Of a stretch of DNA of 64,000 nt, positions 32,100-45,125 are shown in pieces. The position numbers and the translations under genes are program-made. The notes beneath the pieces are model-generated. The model ran no database searches and was not told the origin of the DNA. It saw nothing but the letters and a program-made list of their open reading frames with translations. Numbering within the stretch: the stretch's first letter is position 1; each line of letters starts with the position of its first letter. The DNA comes from Hofstenia miamia (lineage: Eukaryota > Xenacoelomorpha > Acoela), in NCBI GenBank assembly GCA_004352715.1, contig SCFE01000045.1:1175126-1239125 (forward strand). The letters run 5' to 3'.

Positions 32100-34560
32100 A
32101 TACAAACAACAATTGTCCTTCCATATATAATCTTCATCCAATAAAAATTGCAAGATCTTTGTTACAGTTCTGCAGAAAAAGCAACAAAACAGTATTTATA
32201 ATCGCTAGAATGGAACTAATAGACTTAAGGAATAATTTGAGAAGTCAAACATTTGGGTCTTTGAAGTTGTTAAAGATTTTAGTGATTTTTTGTATTTTGT
32301 ATTGATTTCATATTGTTTTTATTGATACTTTTATGCTAAAATAAATTGTGAGTATTATACTAAAAAATTCTTGATCGGGTCTGTGGCCTGTCAAAAAATG
32401 TAAGTTATTTCCCACTCTGATCTAAACACCTCCATCTGCCTTAAGATTTGGAATCTAGTTTCTAAGGTAGAGGAGCGCCATCTTGATGATCAATGTAATT
32501 GGAATAGCATCTCTGCTGTGTGAATTGTGGCATTAATGTAAAGCTGTTAAGGTGACATGTAGACTGCCCAACGCAGCGTAAGATTTAACCTTCAAAAATT
32601 GAAATGGTATCGACTTTATTGCATAGATGTTTTCTAACCCCAAGCACTAAATTTTGCTAATTATACTTTTGAATAAAGAATGTTCCTGATCCCCGAAAAA
32701 AACTTTGTACACATAATCCAAATTGGCAAAAATTACGCTATTAGACCTTCTTGGTTTTGGTCTATTTGGATAATTATATATTTCTAAGGCAGCTAATGTT
32801 CTTTCAACAGAATTAAAGAATGTTGACAATAAATATGATGCTTTTGAGATGCTTGCTGAATTGTTTCACATCATTCCACTGGCTTTAATTTGCGAAAGAT
32901 TGTTTTTCTTTAAAATTTCTTTGTTTGTTTGTCAAAAAATAGAAAATTTAGTTACTCAAGGATTGTTGAAAATGTCAATGTCTACATTTTGCCTGACAAA
33001 ATTTGTATTAATTTTGGTACGAACATCGCTGTGCTCATAACATAATTTGACATTTAACTGTTTATCCTTTTATACAGACAACCTTGTGGCCAAAAATTGC
33101 CTGAATGTTATTTTTTGATAAAAGTGTTATCCTAAGTTTTTTTGAAACATTCCAAAATTTACGAAAATATTGCATCGCAATTTGACGATTGCTCTACTCT
33201 AATAAAATGAGTTGTCTCTTTAGAGGTTTGCTTTCTTGAAAGACCTTATCAACAATGCCAACAAGGGTTGATCTTTCATTAATCCCTATTGAATATTTAG
33301 TTCTAAATTTTGACGATATTTTTGGGAGCTAGATGGGGAAAGTTAGTGACCATATATACAAGTCTATGAGATTGCTATGATTGCCATTGATATTTGTGAG
33401 AAAGGTGAACCAAGCACAGGCAAGGTCTGATTATTTTAGTATGGTAGCATCATTAGTGAATGTTCTTAAAAATACATTGAAGTGGGTTTTTTTAGTTTTG
33501 GTCACAGTCCAGCTGAAATATCTTGTCCCTGTAAATACTATGAGATTTGATGGGCCCTCAAAATCCTACTTTTCCAATTTTTGGGTATCAATTTTCTGGC
33601 TGAAATGCTACCATTGAATATCACACTGGGCTATGCCAGTGCCGTAAATAATTTTGAGGCTGTTCACATTCTAGTTGCAGTATTGGTATAAAATAACTAC
33701 ATTATCCCGTTAACAATTTTTAACAAGACGTGAATATTAAACTACTGGTAACTCATGTAGTTTCAAGTTGTTTTAGCTGCGTAACCTTTTAATACTAACA
33801 GCACGTCCTCGAATATTTATAGATAATCCAAATATATCATATGCAACATTATTCTCAGCCTTGCATATGGAAATGCGATTCTCTTCCATTTCCATAACTA
33901 TTTAAATAAAATTCCACAATTTTTTATTAATTTCCACATCTTTCCATAATTCTTAGAGCTAATGCTAGGGTTCTACGGACCAGAATGTTACTGGTTCCAC
34001 TCCCATTTAGTTCCACTGAATTTGGAACGATTTCAATCCCATGACATTTTTTGGTCCAATTGGCCCATTGGTACCATAGCATAACTTCGAAATTATTAGT
34101 AACATTCTGAAATACGTAGTTCCAAGTTCTACAATTTTATTCCCAATCCATTTAGGTACCAAACTCATTAGAGGAGACCAGATAATCCCATTGGACTGAA
34201 TATTTTGTAGAATCCTACTGATCAGTCAGATTGAAAATAAAGTGAACAGAAATTCCAATAATTGTTTGATAGAAACTGGTAAGGTAAAAATTATAAAATT
34301 TTTTATCAGCGTTTCAGCTAAGTCTACTAAAATTACTTTTCGATTAATTACTTCAGTTAATTTCCGTTCCATTTCTGTTCAAGATCAAATTAAGATTAAA
34401 TAATTTAAAGATATATATGCTTGGCGACGATGATGGGAATTCATGTTGTAAATTCATTTGCATCACAAACTACAATTTTACAAAAAATTATTATTTTATT
34501 GTATATAAAATGTGCATTGCATTAAGGTTTAATTTCAATTTTCAAAAAATATTATTTATC
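32100..34560. other. no gene assigned; one protein-like minus frame
   Basis: Mostly AT-rich. A minus frame at 32829-32647 (NSVERTLAALEIYNYPNRPK, LFKSIISKI) has a better composition than its neighbours but no recognised family. Nothing in the region can be called a gene. TTCCA-rich texture at 33880-34030 resembles that at 36150-36230. Confidence 0.4.
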
Positions 34561-34570
34561 AGTTTCTCTT

Positions 34571-35589
34571 AGACCATTGATGGTCCGACAATGGCCTATT
34601 AATGGCACTGCTGGATCGATCTACCATTTAGCGAACAAATGCTACAGATAGTGATTTACAATTTTGCCTGATCAAATTAAATTTCATAAAAAATGAAATT
34701 ACTTACCCTTCAATAGTTGATAACAAAATCTAGTATGCTAGCCCTTGTTTTTATGAGCGCTGTATAATGAATTCAATCATTTGCAGCAAGGTGTTCAATC
34801 ATTAGGACATTATACGATACACAATACCAACTGTGCTCTTAGCTCAAGCAAATTACCAAGTTACGAATTATAACTCATAATATAATATTGGACATCATCA
34901 GTGGACTGCTGGTGGCAAGATGAGGCACTTGTGACAACGGATGCCACCAGTGGCCCATTGTTGGGCCATTGGCGGCATCAGTGGCAACCTTAGTAATCAA
35001 TAATCAATGAACAGATGCTTGCAAATAGAACTCACTTCACTATTTTAATTTCTAGATCCTTTATAATATAAAAAACCTTTCTTGAAATTTTTAATTTGTA
35101 AAAAATTATAATAAACCTGTCAAGTGAAATTTCAAAATAATTTATTCATGCATACTTAAACGCCTTGAAGTTAACTATAGTATAAAAAATTAAAATTGAG
35201 CAGAAGAAATTTGTTAAAAAAGTGCTATTTTAAAATTGTTAAATTTGGCAGATTTATGTTGATTGTTAGCAGTTATAAACAAGACATTTTTTCAATTTTC
35301 TAGTAGATGTTTGTATTGAAAATGCTTGGCAAGATGATATCCTTCTGCCCTATGTTGGGCTTGTGCATGTTCAAAACCAATGTTTGAACTTCTTAGATAT
35401 ATAAAGTTGTTGTTTTATATAATAATCACTTGCTTTCATAACGTACTGTTTGCCACCAATGGTCCAATAATAAACCACTATTGGTCCATCTATGGGTCAT
35501 TGCTGGGAATACATCACCGACCCATTAATTCCCCGTTGTCATCTGCCAATAATGACCATTGATGGCCCATTGTCGGTCCATTAATGGCT
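34571..35589. repeat. ~1-kb element with quasi-palindromic CCATTGATGG/CCATTAATGG ends
   Basis: The left block 34571-34608 (ACCATTGATGGTCCGACAAT then GGCCTATTAATGGC) and the right block 35554-35588 (ACCATTGATGGCCCATTGTC then GGTCCATTAATGGC) are inverted relatives. Their outer ten bases also match directly, because each block is nearly palindromic. A similar CCCATTGTTGGGCCATTGG string lies inside at about 34948. This looks like a foldback-type non-autonomous element. No target duplication was identified. Confidence 0.5.
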
Positions 35590-35645
35590 TGCTATTTGGG
35601 ACGCGGTGTCATTAAATATGAAAAAATTGTATGTATGTGCATATA

Positions 35646-36239
35646 CAGGGTTGGAAGCAGAACTAGTAAAGAATTTAGATGTCGCAAACGTGTACAGTAC
35701 TTAAAATATATGAAATCATGGGGAGGGGATAATGGTGTAATATCGCTAGGATTCATACATTCACGTCTTGCCATTCAACTCTAAAAAACTATTCTCTATT
35801 TACAACAACTTATTGGCATTATATACAAAGTCATTATCAACATATTTACAAATACATGCTTAAAACTGAAAACACTAGACTGGCTGATCTAACAAACAGC
35901 ACTGATGTTACAATGGCCTTGCTTACTCATGAAAGCTAGAATTACTTTAACTGCACCAGCGTATTACTTTGCCAATACCATTTGAGATTAACCTAATTTT
36001 GTCTTTGCATTTCCTCTGCTTTGATCATTAAGGCAGATTTTGTTTATTTTAATGGATGCTGTGACTTATTGAAAATTTAGAAATATTTGAATAAATATAA
36101 ATGTGGGGTGTTTTGAAAATTTTAAGAAGTGATGAGATTATTTTTTAAAATTTACATTTCCAAAAATTCGATTCCATTAAATGATTTCGATTTCAATATG
36201 GAATTCGAGTATAAATTTTCAGTTCCATATACAACCCTG
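35646..36239. repeat. possible ~594-bp MITE with CAGGGTTG ends, plus internal repeat
   Basis: The segment starts CAGGGTTGGAAGCAGAACT and its reversed end reads CAGGGTTGTATATGGAACTG. The ends match over CAGGGTTG and GAACT. CAGGG starts are typical of hAT elements, but no target duplication is evident. A related CAGGGTTGGAA occurs alone at about 50690. Within and beyond it, about 110 bases at 35800-35910 (tatatacaaagtc, tttacaaatacatg) resemble 36340-36460. Confidence 0.35.
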
Positions 36240-36639
36240 ATTATTCTGGAATGTGTTTATTCTTTGCAATTGTAATAAAGCTAGGATCAGTGCATTATCA
36301 CCTTGACATTATCACATTCTAATTTTTTCTGGAAATATTCACTATTTACATCAAAAACTTGGCCTTATATACAAAAGTGTTGTCTACATCTTTACAAATA
36401 CAAGATTAAACATGAAAACAATTAAACTGGATGATGAAAACAACCAGCACCGATATTACACAATCACGAATATAATTATATATTGGAAAGTCATCAAATT
36501 AATAATTATAAGTCAAAGAGCAGAGATAATATATATTTCCTATGAATTACTTTTGAGTGAAGTTTTACTACGGAGTATATCTTATAAACTTTTAATTTTC
36601 AGCAAATCAGTGTTTACCAACGTATAAAATTATTGACAT

Positions 36640-39600
36640 AAAGAACAAGGAAGATTCTGCATGTGCACATTATTGAGTTCAATAGAACAATTTGACTATC
36701 TTCAAATTACTTTGGAATAACAAATTCTTTTGAAAATATGTTCAGATATGGAAATCTCTAACAAATGTTAAGACCTATTAGATATCATTTATAGAAAGAT
36801 TGTAAAGATAATAAAATGCGGAAAGATTCATATACAGAAAACCCAGTAACTGTTTGAAAAAATCAATTATAGTTATTGATAAAGATTTAAAAATATCTTC
36901 AAGAATAAAGACAAATACCAATGCCGTTGAAATCATCTTAATACAAATACGAATGTGACAATTATAAATATCTTCAATAGTTCCTGCGTTTAAATTTTTT
37001 TTGAGGAAGCGATATACAGATTTTGTTAAGAACATTTCAATATTTAAAACGCATATATAGTCAAACCCCCATTTAGCACCCCACCTCGTAGCATTAACAC
37101 CGAGTGACCCACTTTGAGTACTACCCTATTTCAAACACCAAAAATCCAAAATGCATTCAAATGACCTCTAATGAAATGAAATATATTCAACAAAGGGATG
37201 CTGTATCAATGAGTTTTTTTTTGCAATTATTGCAACATTTTCACCAATATTATCAAGTATTTTGCCTTCAACCTGATTTCCATCTTAGAAATTAGAATTG
37301 GTAGTTCTATTGTGATATATGGCTATACTTTTTGATAAATGAAGTAATTCTTATACATTGCATCCACTTATTCCTTTCCTTCAACAATGAATTTATCACT
37401 TTCAAAGTTACCATAATCGTATGAATTAATCAATTACTTCAAGATCACTGTTTGAAAGCAGTTCTTGCAGATATCATAAGATACTTCTCCGATGCAGTTT
37501 TCAACAAATGCATTTTCGAGGAACGTGGTTGCATTTGAAAGATTGTAGACACAATTGAACAGTTACATTATTTCGATGGATATTGTGGCAAATCTGAGAA
37601 AATTCACAATTATGAATGTTTCTGCAGTGTATGTTCTATAAATTTTACTTTTTTTGACTGACCAATGTTGAGTATTTGCTATTTTAAGTTAACCTATTTT
37701 GAATAAAATCAACGATAATTTTATTAAGAATATCAAGGGCGCAATATTTATGAACTTTAATAATGAATTAGTCAACTCTAAAAGTTCGTAGTGTTTGAAA
37801 TTATGTTAAAAAACAAAAACATATTTTTTTAACAAAAATAGAATTACACAACCGATAACTAATTTGGTTCACCATCTTCTTGGTTAAGCACCCACTCCTA
37901 CCATTCTACGCTAGCTCTCTGAAAAAAGTAAAAGTTTGTTGGTGGCCTCTCGTTTCAGTCGTATGTAGGGGCCATTGGCCCATCCCTAAATCCGACACTG
38001 ACGAGTAAGTAAACTTCATTTCGAATTATTTCGGCTTCTGAAACCAGTAATTCTTTCCGAACTTTTATGAACTTTTACGCACTTTGTCAAATTGGAAAAG
38101 TTTGCAAACATATATACTGTATATATATATATATATATATATATCTCATGGGAAGCAAAATACCATTTTAGCGATTCTGCTAATTTAATAGGCAGTGCTT
38201 CACATAACCAATGACAAGGAAAATTCATAAATTAATTACTGCTGATTTTACCCGTTTAAATAATTTATTTCAACAGCAATGCGTGTTATTTTTAAATAAT
38301 TAGTTTGTTTGATGAATGTTTAACGGAAACATCTAAATTATTTTGATTTCAATTTGTCTGAAAGGAGGCTGGATGGTTTGTCTGATGTTGTGCTTGACGG
38401 GGTGATACACTGTAAAACATTCGGAAAACATTTTATTTGCCAGTTATCTTTCATGGAAATTTGAAAGTGGATCACACCTTACGGCTGAGTTTACACTGGC
38501 AAACACACATATTTTTGTCAAAGTGCCTAAAATAAGCTTAAAAGCTGCGGTAAGCGGTAAATAGTTTTGAGTCAGCCCACGATATTTAGATCAGGCCTAA
38601 CCGGATTGATCAGGTTTCAAGTATGGTTTAAGAAGCTGAAAATCAGGTATATGACAATCAGCTTTGACACCAACCACTTTGTTAGATCAATTTGATATCA
38701 TTTGGTATGGGAAAAATTTAAAGGTTTCTGCGGAAATCAGCATTTTCATTGAAAAAAGTTGATAAATTCATGTACTTCAAACATAAAAATCCTGATCACT
38801 AATTTTTTACCATAACATTGAATTATACGTACCAAATCCCAGGATCAGAAATTTCCTAATAGGCTTTTAAGAAAATTGTTTGAGAATGAGGAGAATACGC
38901 GTTGTGCGTTTAGAATAACCATAGGCAGTTCAGGTTTAATTGCAATAGTATTACATTTGATTAATTGTAATACCTAAGACTGATGTTTACATTGAAATAC
39001 AGTGTAAACAGAAATAGGAAATATTATTCGAGAAGAGGAGGATATTGAATTAATAAAATGGCTTAATCTATGGAAATCAGGATAAACAGATTTAAATCAG
39101 ATCAGGTTTGTTACTGAAGTAGGTCACGTCTGGTCAGTTCTGAGATGCAGGTGTACTCATCAGTTGTTGTAAGCTCCCAGAATATGAAGACATTTGTTAA
39201 ATTCTCTACATAAATAGCTAGATAAAAATTTCTAACAAATCTCTGTTCTAACTGTATTTACTTCATTGTTTTGTTATTCCCCAAATCTTATCTGACATGT
39301 CTAGTAGAAATATACTTAGTATCGTCCTTTCTTACAAACTCGACACTGTCCAGTCTACTTGTCTTTAAGATTTACTTAAAATTCCTTATTTCTTTTATAA
39401 ACTCGAACAATTTTCGCTATGTAAATCCATTTTAAAACAGTAACTTCAATAATGGAGAGTTAGAGGTGCTCAATTTGCCCTCGGCTTTAGAAAAAGAACA
39501 TTTTATATATAAAGTTGTGTACTTTTTAGTTTACTGTAGACCTTTTTGATAAACTATTATTATAATAATAACTATGACACTTTTTAAATTTACTGTCACG

Positions 39601-39885
39601 TTAGAAATTTAATATTATTTTAAGCTAGTAGAAGTTGGCAACATAATTCGACTGCCAAAATTAGTCGCTTACGCTACAAATTTTTATACCATTTGGCTGA
39701 TCGAAAGAAATTTTAAAAATCCAAAATAGTAGATATCAATTTAATTCCGTCCACATCAAATACCAAGACCAATCAAATTTGTCTTGAAATATCATTTACA
39801 AGCAATACTCCTTCTTAAATCCGCAAGGGGGCATAATTAAAATTTTAATGTTGACAATTTACAACAATGTGAACGCAATTCAGAG
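36640..39885. other. no gene seen; short (TA)n at 38120-38144
   Basis: AT-rich. It includes a GC-richer fragment at 37870-37990 (ggggccattggcccatccct) of repeat type and a TA microsatellite. No exon-like frame is recognised. The last few hundred bases precede the start codon at 39891 and should hold its promoter. Confidence 0.45.
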
Positions 39886-39890
39886 ACAAA

Positions 39891-41669
39891 ATGAAAAACG
39901 ATGTGTTGAAGGTTGTATTTCTTGCCAGTGTATTGACACTTACTGCATTAGTACTCTACATGGAAATGAACTTAAGTCTGGTGCAAAATTTAAATATGGA
40001 ATTTGTGTTCAATATTGATATAACAAAATATCTACATGACGTGGGTCGAAAAGGATATCAAACTGTTTTCATTTTGATTCAAAATGATGAAATGCTAGCA
40101 AATCACTTCAACACGACTGGTTTTCAGGTTCTAATCTTGAAAAAGTTTACAGATTTACACTCGAACATTCCATTGATCATGTCATTTTTGAGAAGTCATG
40201 ATTGTATACAAAAGGTTATTGTTCTTAGCTCTAGTTCAATCATATTAAGCAATTATCAATTGCTAAGACATGTGGAAAATAGTCGAAACATGCGAGATAA
40301 TGTAGTTTTGAATAATAAGAAGAAAGGAATCAAATTATCGGATGTATTGCAATGTTTTTACATTCATGATCAAAAGAACCATTGTGAAAACATTCTTAAA
40401 TACTCGACATGTGAGCACCATCCAGCAATAATTCAATATTTATATCATTCCAATGATGAAGTTGTCAATGGTCAGCCATCACTTACAATCATATATGAAC
40501 AATTTAACAAGAACAGTATATTGAACAGTGATTTTGTTATCATGAAGTCTGGTCTTGAAAATTCAAAAATTTCTATCACTTACAACAGTCCAGTTTACAA
40601 TGCCAAAAGTAGGTTTACTTTCAGAAATGCTTTTCTTCACAGCATAGTGGCTGAAGAATCCAGTATACATACGCTATGCCAAACGACTTCCTACAGGAAA
40701 AGTACTTTAGAGGATGTTTTCTATACACCTCCAAATCATAAGAATCTTGAAAAAATGGATGGATTGGATGACCAAAGCAAACAGTGTAATTTAAGAAAGA
40801 AGTTTTCTGACATAAACATTAGATTCAATCCAACATCCAGATTCTTGTTGATAGCTGAATTCCGTTATAAACAGTATTACAAACACACTAAGGATATTTT
40901 CGAAATTTTGTATAGACCATTTTTTAAACACATATTATATTGTGGTCCAAACACTTTAAATAATATCCTGTTTGAAAGCGTTTCACACATAAGTGCAACG
41001 GATAATAATGGTATTACATCTTACGAATGTCTTGTCAAAGCAATCAGGATTGGTTACCAAGTAGATGGCTATGTATTATTAAGTGATGACGCTGTCTTAC
41101 AATACTGGAATTTTATAAAACTTAATGTTTCTGGTCTATATATGCAAAGGGGCCAAAGAAAAATACAGTTTAAGAATCATGATCATTGGAGTCATTGGAA
41201 CAAACCTTATGGCGTGCGCGCATTGCAAAATGCCTTATTTTTTTTAAGGCAGCAAAGAGATGTTGAAATTAGAAAATTTCTAGCGCAATATGAAGAAAAC
41301 ATGCAAGAAACTGCAGTTCAGGCGTTTGCTGACTTTGTTTATCTTCCAAATATGTACAGTTCAACATACATGAAGGTAGGAGAAGTTCTTTCAAAGTATG
41401 GTGTCTTTTTGGAAATAGCAACAGCTTTTATATTCCATGGTCTTGAAAATTATGAAAAAATTGAACATAATGAAAAGAATAGATTTTTTCAAACGTTCTC
41501 TGCCAAGGGCATTAAACAATCGGACGCTTCTATGTTGACCTATGACAACGTCGTCTTTCACCCGATAAAATTCTCAAAAGTAAATGATAGCAATTCTATT
41601 TATTCTAGTATCTTTTGCAAGTTTCTCAGTCATTTACAAACATTTTTAGTCAATAACAGTCTTAACTAG
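39891..41669 (+). CDS. intronless 592-residue type II membrane protein, putative glycosyltransferase-like
   Basis: A single uninterrupted frame from an ATG encodes 592 residues, by far the longest in the window. Residues about 5-25 form one hydrophobic segment after a short basic N-terminus (MKNDVLK), so a Golgi or ER type II signal anchor is likely, with a lumenal body (for example a sequon at N74). The C-terminal half has an ordered set of motifs: RFLLIAEFRY (~317), HILYCGPN (~348), DGYVLLSDDAVLQYWNF (D399-D400), and HDHWSHWNKPYG (430-441). I associate this layout with uncharacterised metazoan proteins sometimes compared with the STELLO/DUF288 glycosyltransferase-like family; that is from memory. 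SDD could be a metal- and nucleotide-sugar-binding acidic pair, which is inference. The missing introns suggest a retrogene or an intron-poor lineage expansion. Confidence 0.85.
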   Translation: MKNDVLKVVFLASVLTLTALVLYMEMNLSLVQNLNMEFVFNIDITKYLHDVGRKGYQTVFILIQNDEMLANHFNTTGFQVLILKKFTDLHSNIPLIMSFLRSHDCIQKVIVLSSSSIILSNYQLLRHVENSRNMRDNVVLNNKKKGIKLSDVLQCFYIHDQKNHCENILKYSTCEHHPAIIQYLYHSNDEVVNGQPSLTIIYEQFNKNSILNSDFVIMKSGLENSKISITYNSPVYNAKSRFTFRNAFLHSIVAEESSIHTLCQTTSYRKSTLEDVFYTPPNHKNLEKMDGLDDQSKQCNLRKKFSDINIRFNPTSRFLLIAEFRYKQYYKHTKDIFEILYRPFFKHILYCGPNTLNNILFESVSHISATDNNGITSYECLVKAIRIGYQVDGYVLLSDDAVLQYWNFIKLNVSGLYMQRGQRKIQFKNHDHWSHWNKPYGVRALQNALFFLRQQRDVEIRKFLAQYEENMQETAVQAFADFVYLPNMYSSTYMKVGEVLSKYGVFLEIATAFIFHGLENYEKIEHNEKNRFFQTFSAKGIKQSDASMLTYDNVVFHPIKFSKVNDSNSIYSSIFCKFLSHLQTFLVNNSLN

Positions 41670-41724
41670 TTACTTTCATGAATTTTTCTTACTTCTTCGT
41701 ATGAATATTTTAGTTATATTTATT

Positions 41725-41730
41725 ATTAAA
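41725..41730 (+). terminator. candidate polyadenylation signal (ATTAAA)
   Basis: ATTAAA lies 55 bases after the stop of the 592-residue gene, followed by T-rich sequence. A second ATTAAA follows about ten bases later. Confidence 0.4.
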
Positions 41731-41749
41731 AAAATTAAATTTATTGAAA

Positions 41750-43570
41750 AATCTTTAAATATAAATTTTATTTTTATGCAAATACATGACAATACCTCGC
41801 AAGGTAATTCTATAAAAAATTAAAGATTTTTAATATATTTTTCAGATTCAATAACTGGGGAGTACTTTATCCTCGAAATATGTTCAGTGGTATTGAATAT
41901 GCTTCCTGCACCGCAATATGAATGAGTTTTATAGGTTTTTGAATATTTATCAGTGTTTGAACATATTCAAAGCCTAAATCATTATGTGAAATTTGATTTG
42001 CAAGGGCAAGGTTTGTTTTATACGGTTTGTAAAGAAATTCTGTTTTGCATTTTCAATGTCGCTTTATTACAAAATGAACACATCAATGTCTGAACTCGAG
42101 CTGCCATAAAAGAAATATTTGATTGGCTTTGATACATCTAATTTAAAATTCAAGGTTTTCTTATCGGTTTTATCAAATTTCAGTTTTAACTAATGAGCTT
42201 TTGCTTCATATGATATAAGTAGAGGGGAAAACATGTACAAAAAGTAGGTTCAGGTCAGCAAAATATTTATTTTTGAGAAAATTTTACAAATTTATTTTAG
42301 AGCAATTATAAATAAAATGTCCTTTACACGCTGGTTCAATGCAACATTACACAAAAACATGTAAGTTATTTAAGGATATGCTATTATCAACAAAATCATA
42401 TATAAAACCCACCTTGTTTTGTATCTTAATGCTTTTTATATTTCATCAGAATACTATTAATAATGTTTAAATATGGCGTGTAATTTGTGCATAGAGTAAA
42501 AGGGTCTATTAGTTTGAGCTTTATAGATCCTTGTTTCTTACAAGTAAAAGCGAACTCTTTTTAAATCATATTCGTTCAAGTGATTGGATTTTGCATAAAT
42601 TGCAAATTATACTATTGCAATATAAAAAATATTGGAACCACAACCCCTTGAAAGCTTCTAGAACTGCACCTTCCTTAAAAATCACGAAATCACAAATTAG
42701 GTCTAACTGTTGGAAGGCCATTAAATTAGTTTAAAACCTTCCTACAACCACACATATTTTTGGTAGATTTATGGCTTAATGGGCATGAAAACTTAAATAC
42801 ACCGCATTGTGATTATTGGTGAGGAATTTAAACTCTAATGGAGCATATTGCTTTCCTCTCATTATCATAAGCAATTGATAAAATGATATTCTAAAAGCAA
42901 TATAAATCATCCTATACAAAATATACACATGGATTTTTTAAATGATCTTCACTGGCTTCAACTGAATGGGAAAATTGGTTATCACACACACAAATTTGCC
43001 AGCAAAACTTTGCAATTAGAAAAAGCTAAGCTTCAAGGTAAAAACTGACTTTTCTGTTACTCATATTAATATAATTCTCTATTACTAGATAATTTGCCTC
43101 AATTTCAGCAAGTTTTGTGATTAATCGCCAATAATTGGCCCTCTGGTTGGTCTTAAATCTTTGATACTAGCGTCTATCTAAAGCTTTATAGAACACTTGT
43201 GTTTTATCCAAAAGCAAAAGAATATTTAAAATGTTATTGGAGCTTAGAACTTGTTAGTATAATGAGGTTTCTAGGTAAAATCATGCAGATCAGAAAGCTA
43301 TTAGATTCATGGAAGGTATAGCAAAGTCATCATTAAAGCACTAATACAATTTAAATAAATAATAATTTTGATAGAATTTTAGAACATTACATTTGAAAAT
43401 TGGCATTCTTCTTTGTTTTATAAAATAGGCTTGCATAGAGGGACTATAGAATCCCAAAATGGAGAGGGCATGACGTTTAGTATTTTTCTTTTTTCTTTGG
43501 AATTCTTTAAGTATATCTTACAATTTCTCCACTTTTGAAAATTAATTAATAACCTATTTTAGGAATAGCC
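41750..43570. other. no gene seen
   Basis: AT-rich. A 67-codon frame at 42531-42734 and a frame at 43180-43320 (LKLYRTLVFYPK) show no motif that I can assign. Confidence 0.4.

Positions 43571-43573
<3 letters not shown>

Positions 43574-43618
<45 letters not shown>
43574..43618. repeat. (TA)n microsatellite
   Basis: About 22 uninterrupted TA units, followed by CAGTGTATATAGTACACT, a short imperfect palindrome. Confidence 0.9.
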
Positions 43619-43621
<3 letters not shown>

Positions 43622-44464
43622 TGTATATAGTACACTAAAGAGCAATTAAGAAAACCATTTATCATATTCTCAATAACAGGCAAGATTTGCTAAAAAACCA
43701 TTCCCATAGAAACGAAGTATGCGAAATTCAGCACAGTCTTGTGCAAAATACAGAAATGCATGTATACTGTAAACCAGTGAATGGGCTTATACCATTACTT
43801 AGTTAATTTGAATCAACGACAGCAGAAACATGTAAATATACAAGTACAAGCTTTAAATCTTTAATAATCAAAGCATAAAACTATGATACATAACATTAAT
43901 ATCGAGAAAAATAGAGCGGATTACTAAACAGTATATTTGTGAAAAACATTAGTATATATAATTACAGAATAGCGCGTATTACCGCTGCAATGCATGATAT
44001 CTGCAGAAATATTTCAATGCAATTAGAATTTCGTAATTGCTGGATATAGCAAAACATACGCAAACTGCAAACTTTAATTCAAAATGTATGTGTTTCAATC
44101 TTTATCACATTTTTATTTTAATACAAATTTAAAATATCTATTTTATAGTATATATTTACATTAAAAATATAAATTAGCTTTTCATACATTTATAATTGTC
44201 AAAAACAACATAAATGCAAGTGTAATGTTTTTCTTGTAAAATTATTATGGGAGACTTCTTAAATCATAACATACAATATTCTTCTCAGAAAACTTTACAT
44301 TTTACCCTAAAAAAAGCCATGATGATTATTATCAGCAAGCTTAGGAATCATATGCACTTAAAAACCCCAATATATGCAATGCACTTATGCCACTAAAAAT
44401 GATCACATATGCACTTAAATATGCAACTAAAAAAATGCAATTGCAGCAAAAAAATTAACTAAAT

Positions 44465-44698
44465 ACTTTGGTTACAAGCCTATCATATCAGTGATAGGCA
44501 CAATTGATGTTGAAGGCACGTCTTGGGCATGTTTTTTGTGCTTAGTGGTCCCAAGATGTTGAACAACCAGGAATCGTTTTGGTAAGATAACGTCTCATTG
44601 CATAAAGTGCAGACCAAATTGTTTCCTGCGCCTCGCAGACAAGAAAACTCTCTGGTGTATCGCTCAATGAGCTCACGATTTGTTGGTTTTGGCTTCAT
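44465..44698 (-). pseudogene. BED-type zinc finger fragment of a hAT transposase
   Basis: The minus frame from 44698 encodes MKPKPTNRELIERYTREF, then VCTLCNETLSY and, after a one-base frame change, VQHLGTTKHKKHAQ. C-x2-C followed by H-x4-H is the BED/CGGBP1-like finger found at the N-terminus of many hAT transposases. The rest of the transposase is absent. It sits inside the hAT element, so it is probably the surviving 5' end of the parental gene. Confidence 0.7.
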
Positions 44699-44770
44699 GG
44701 CTGCGTTCTATAATGTACGCCTATAACCTATAACGTATTAATCCACAATGGCACATCTGCGGCTGGAGAT

Positions 44771-45125
44771 TTCTAAGAAATTAGCGCCACATGCATGGAC
44801 TTCTAAATAACATCTGGACGCGAAGCAATTTGCTAACCGCAAAAACCGGAGACATATTTTGGCCATTGTTTATTTAATTACTCGCATTACGATTCATTTG
44901 CATTCGTTGTAATGGTGTACAAATGCTGCGTTCCACACTGCACTGTAAAGATAATCTGTGTTTACATTTCCTCTAAACAACTATTAATTATATGCATCAT
45001 CTGAAATTATTTTGGTAAATAGTTTAGATAAATATTTGGCCAAAACATGTATTTGCTTATTTTTTGCTTCGCGTCCAGATGTAATTTAGAAGTCCATGTC
45101 CACATGTATTCCTATTTCTTAGAAA
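44771..45125. repeat. inner inverted repeat (~57-bp arms) nested in the hAT element
   Basis: TTCTAAGAAATTAGCGCCAC…TGGACTTCTAAAT…ATCTGGACGCGAAGCAA at 44771-44827 is mirrored at 45064-45125 (TTGCTTCGCGTCCAGAT…). The arms enclose about 235 bases. This is either a nested foldback insertion or part of the hAT element's own structure. Confidence 0.75.

Noticed and set aside
35584-35784. 66- and 60-codon frames on both strands
   Set aside because: Overlapping open frames on both strands in repeat DNA at the edges of two foldback elements, with no recognisable motif.
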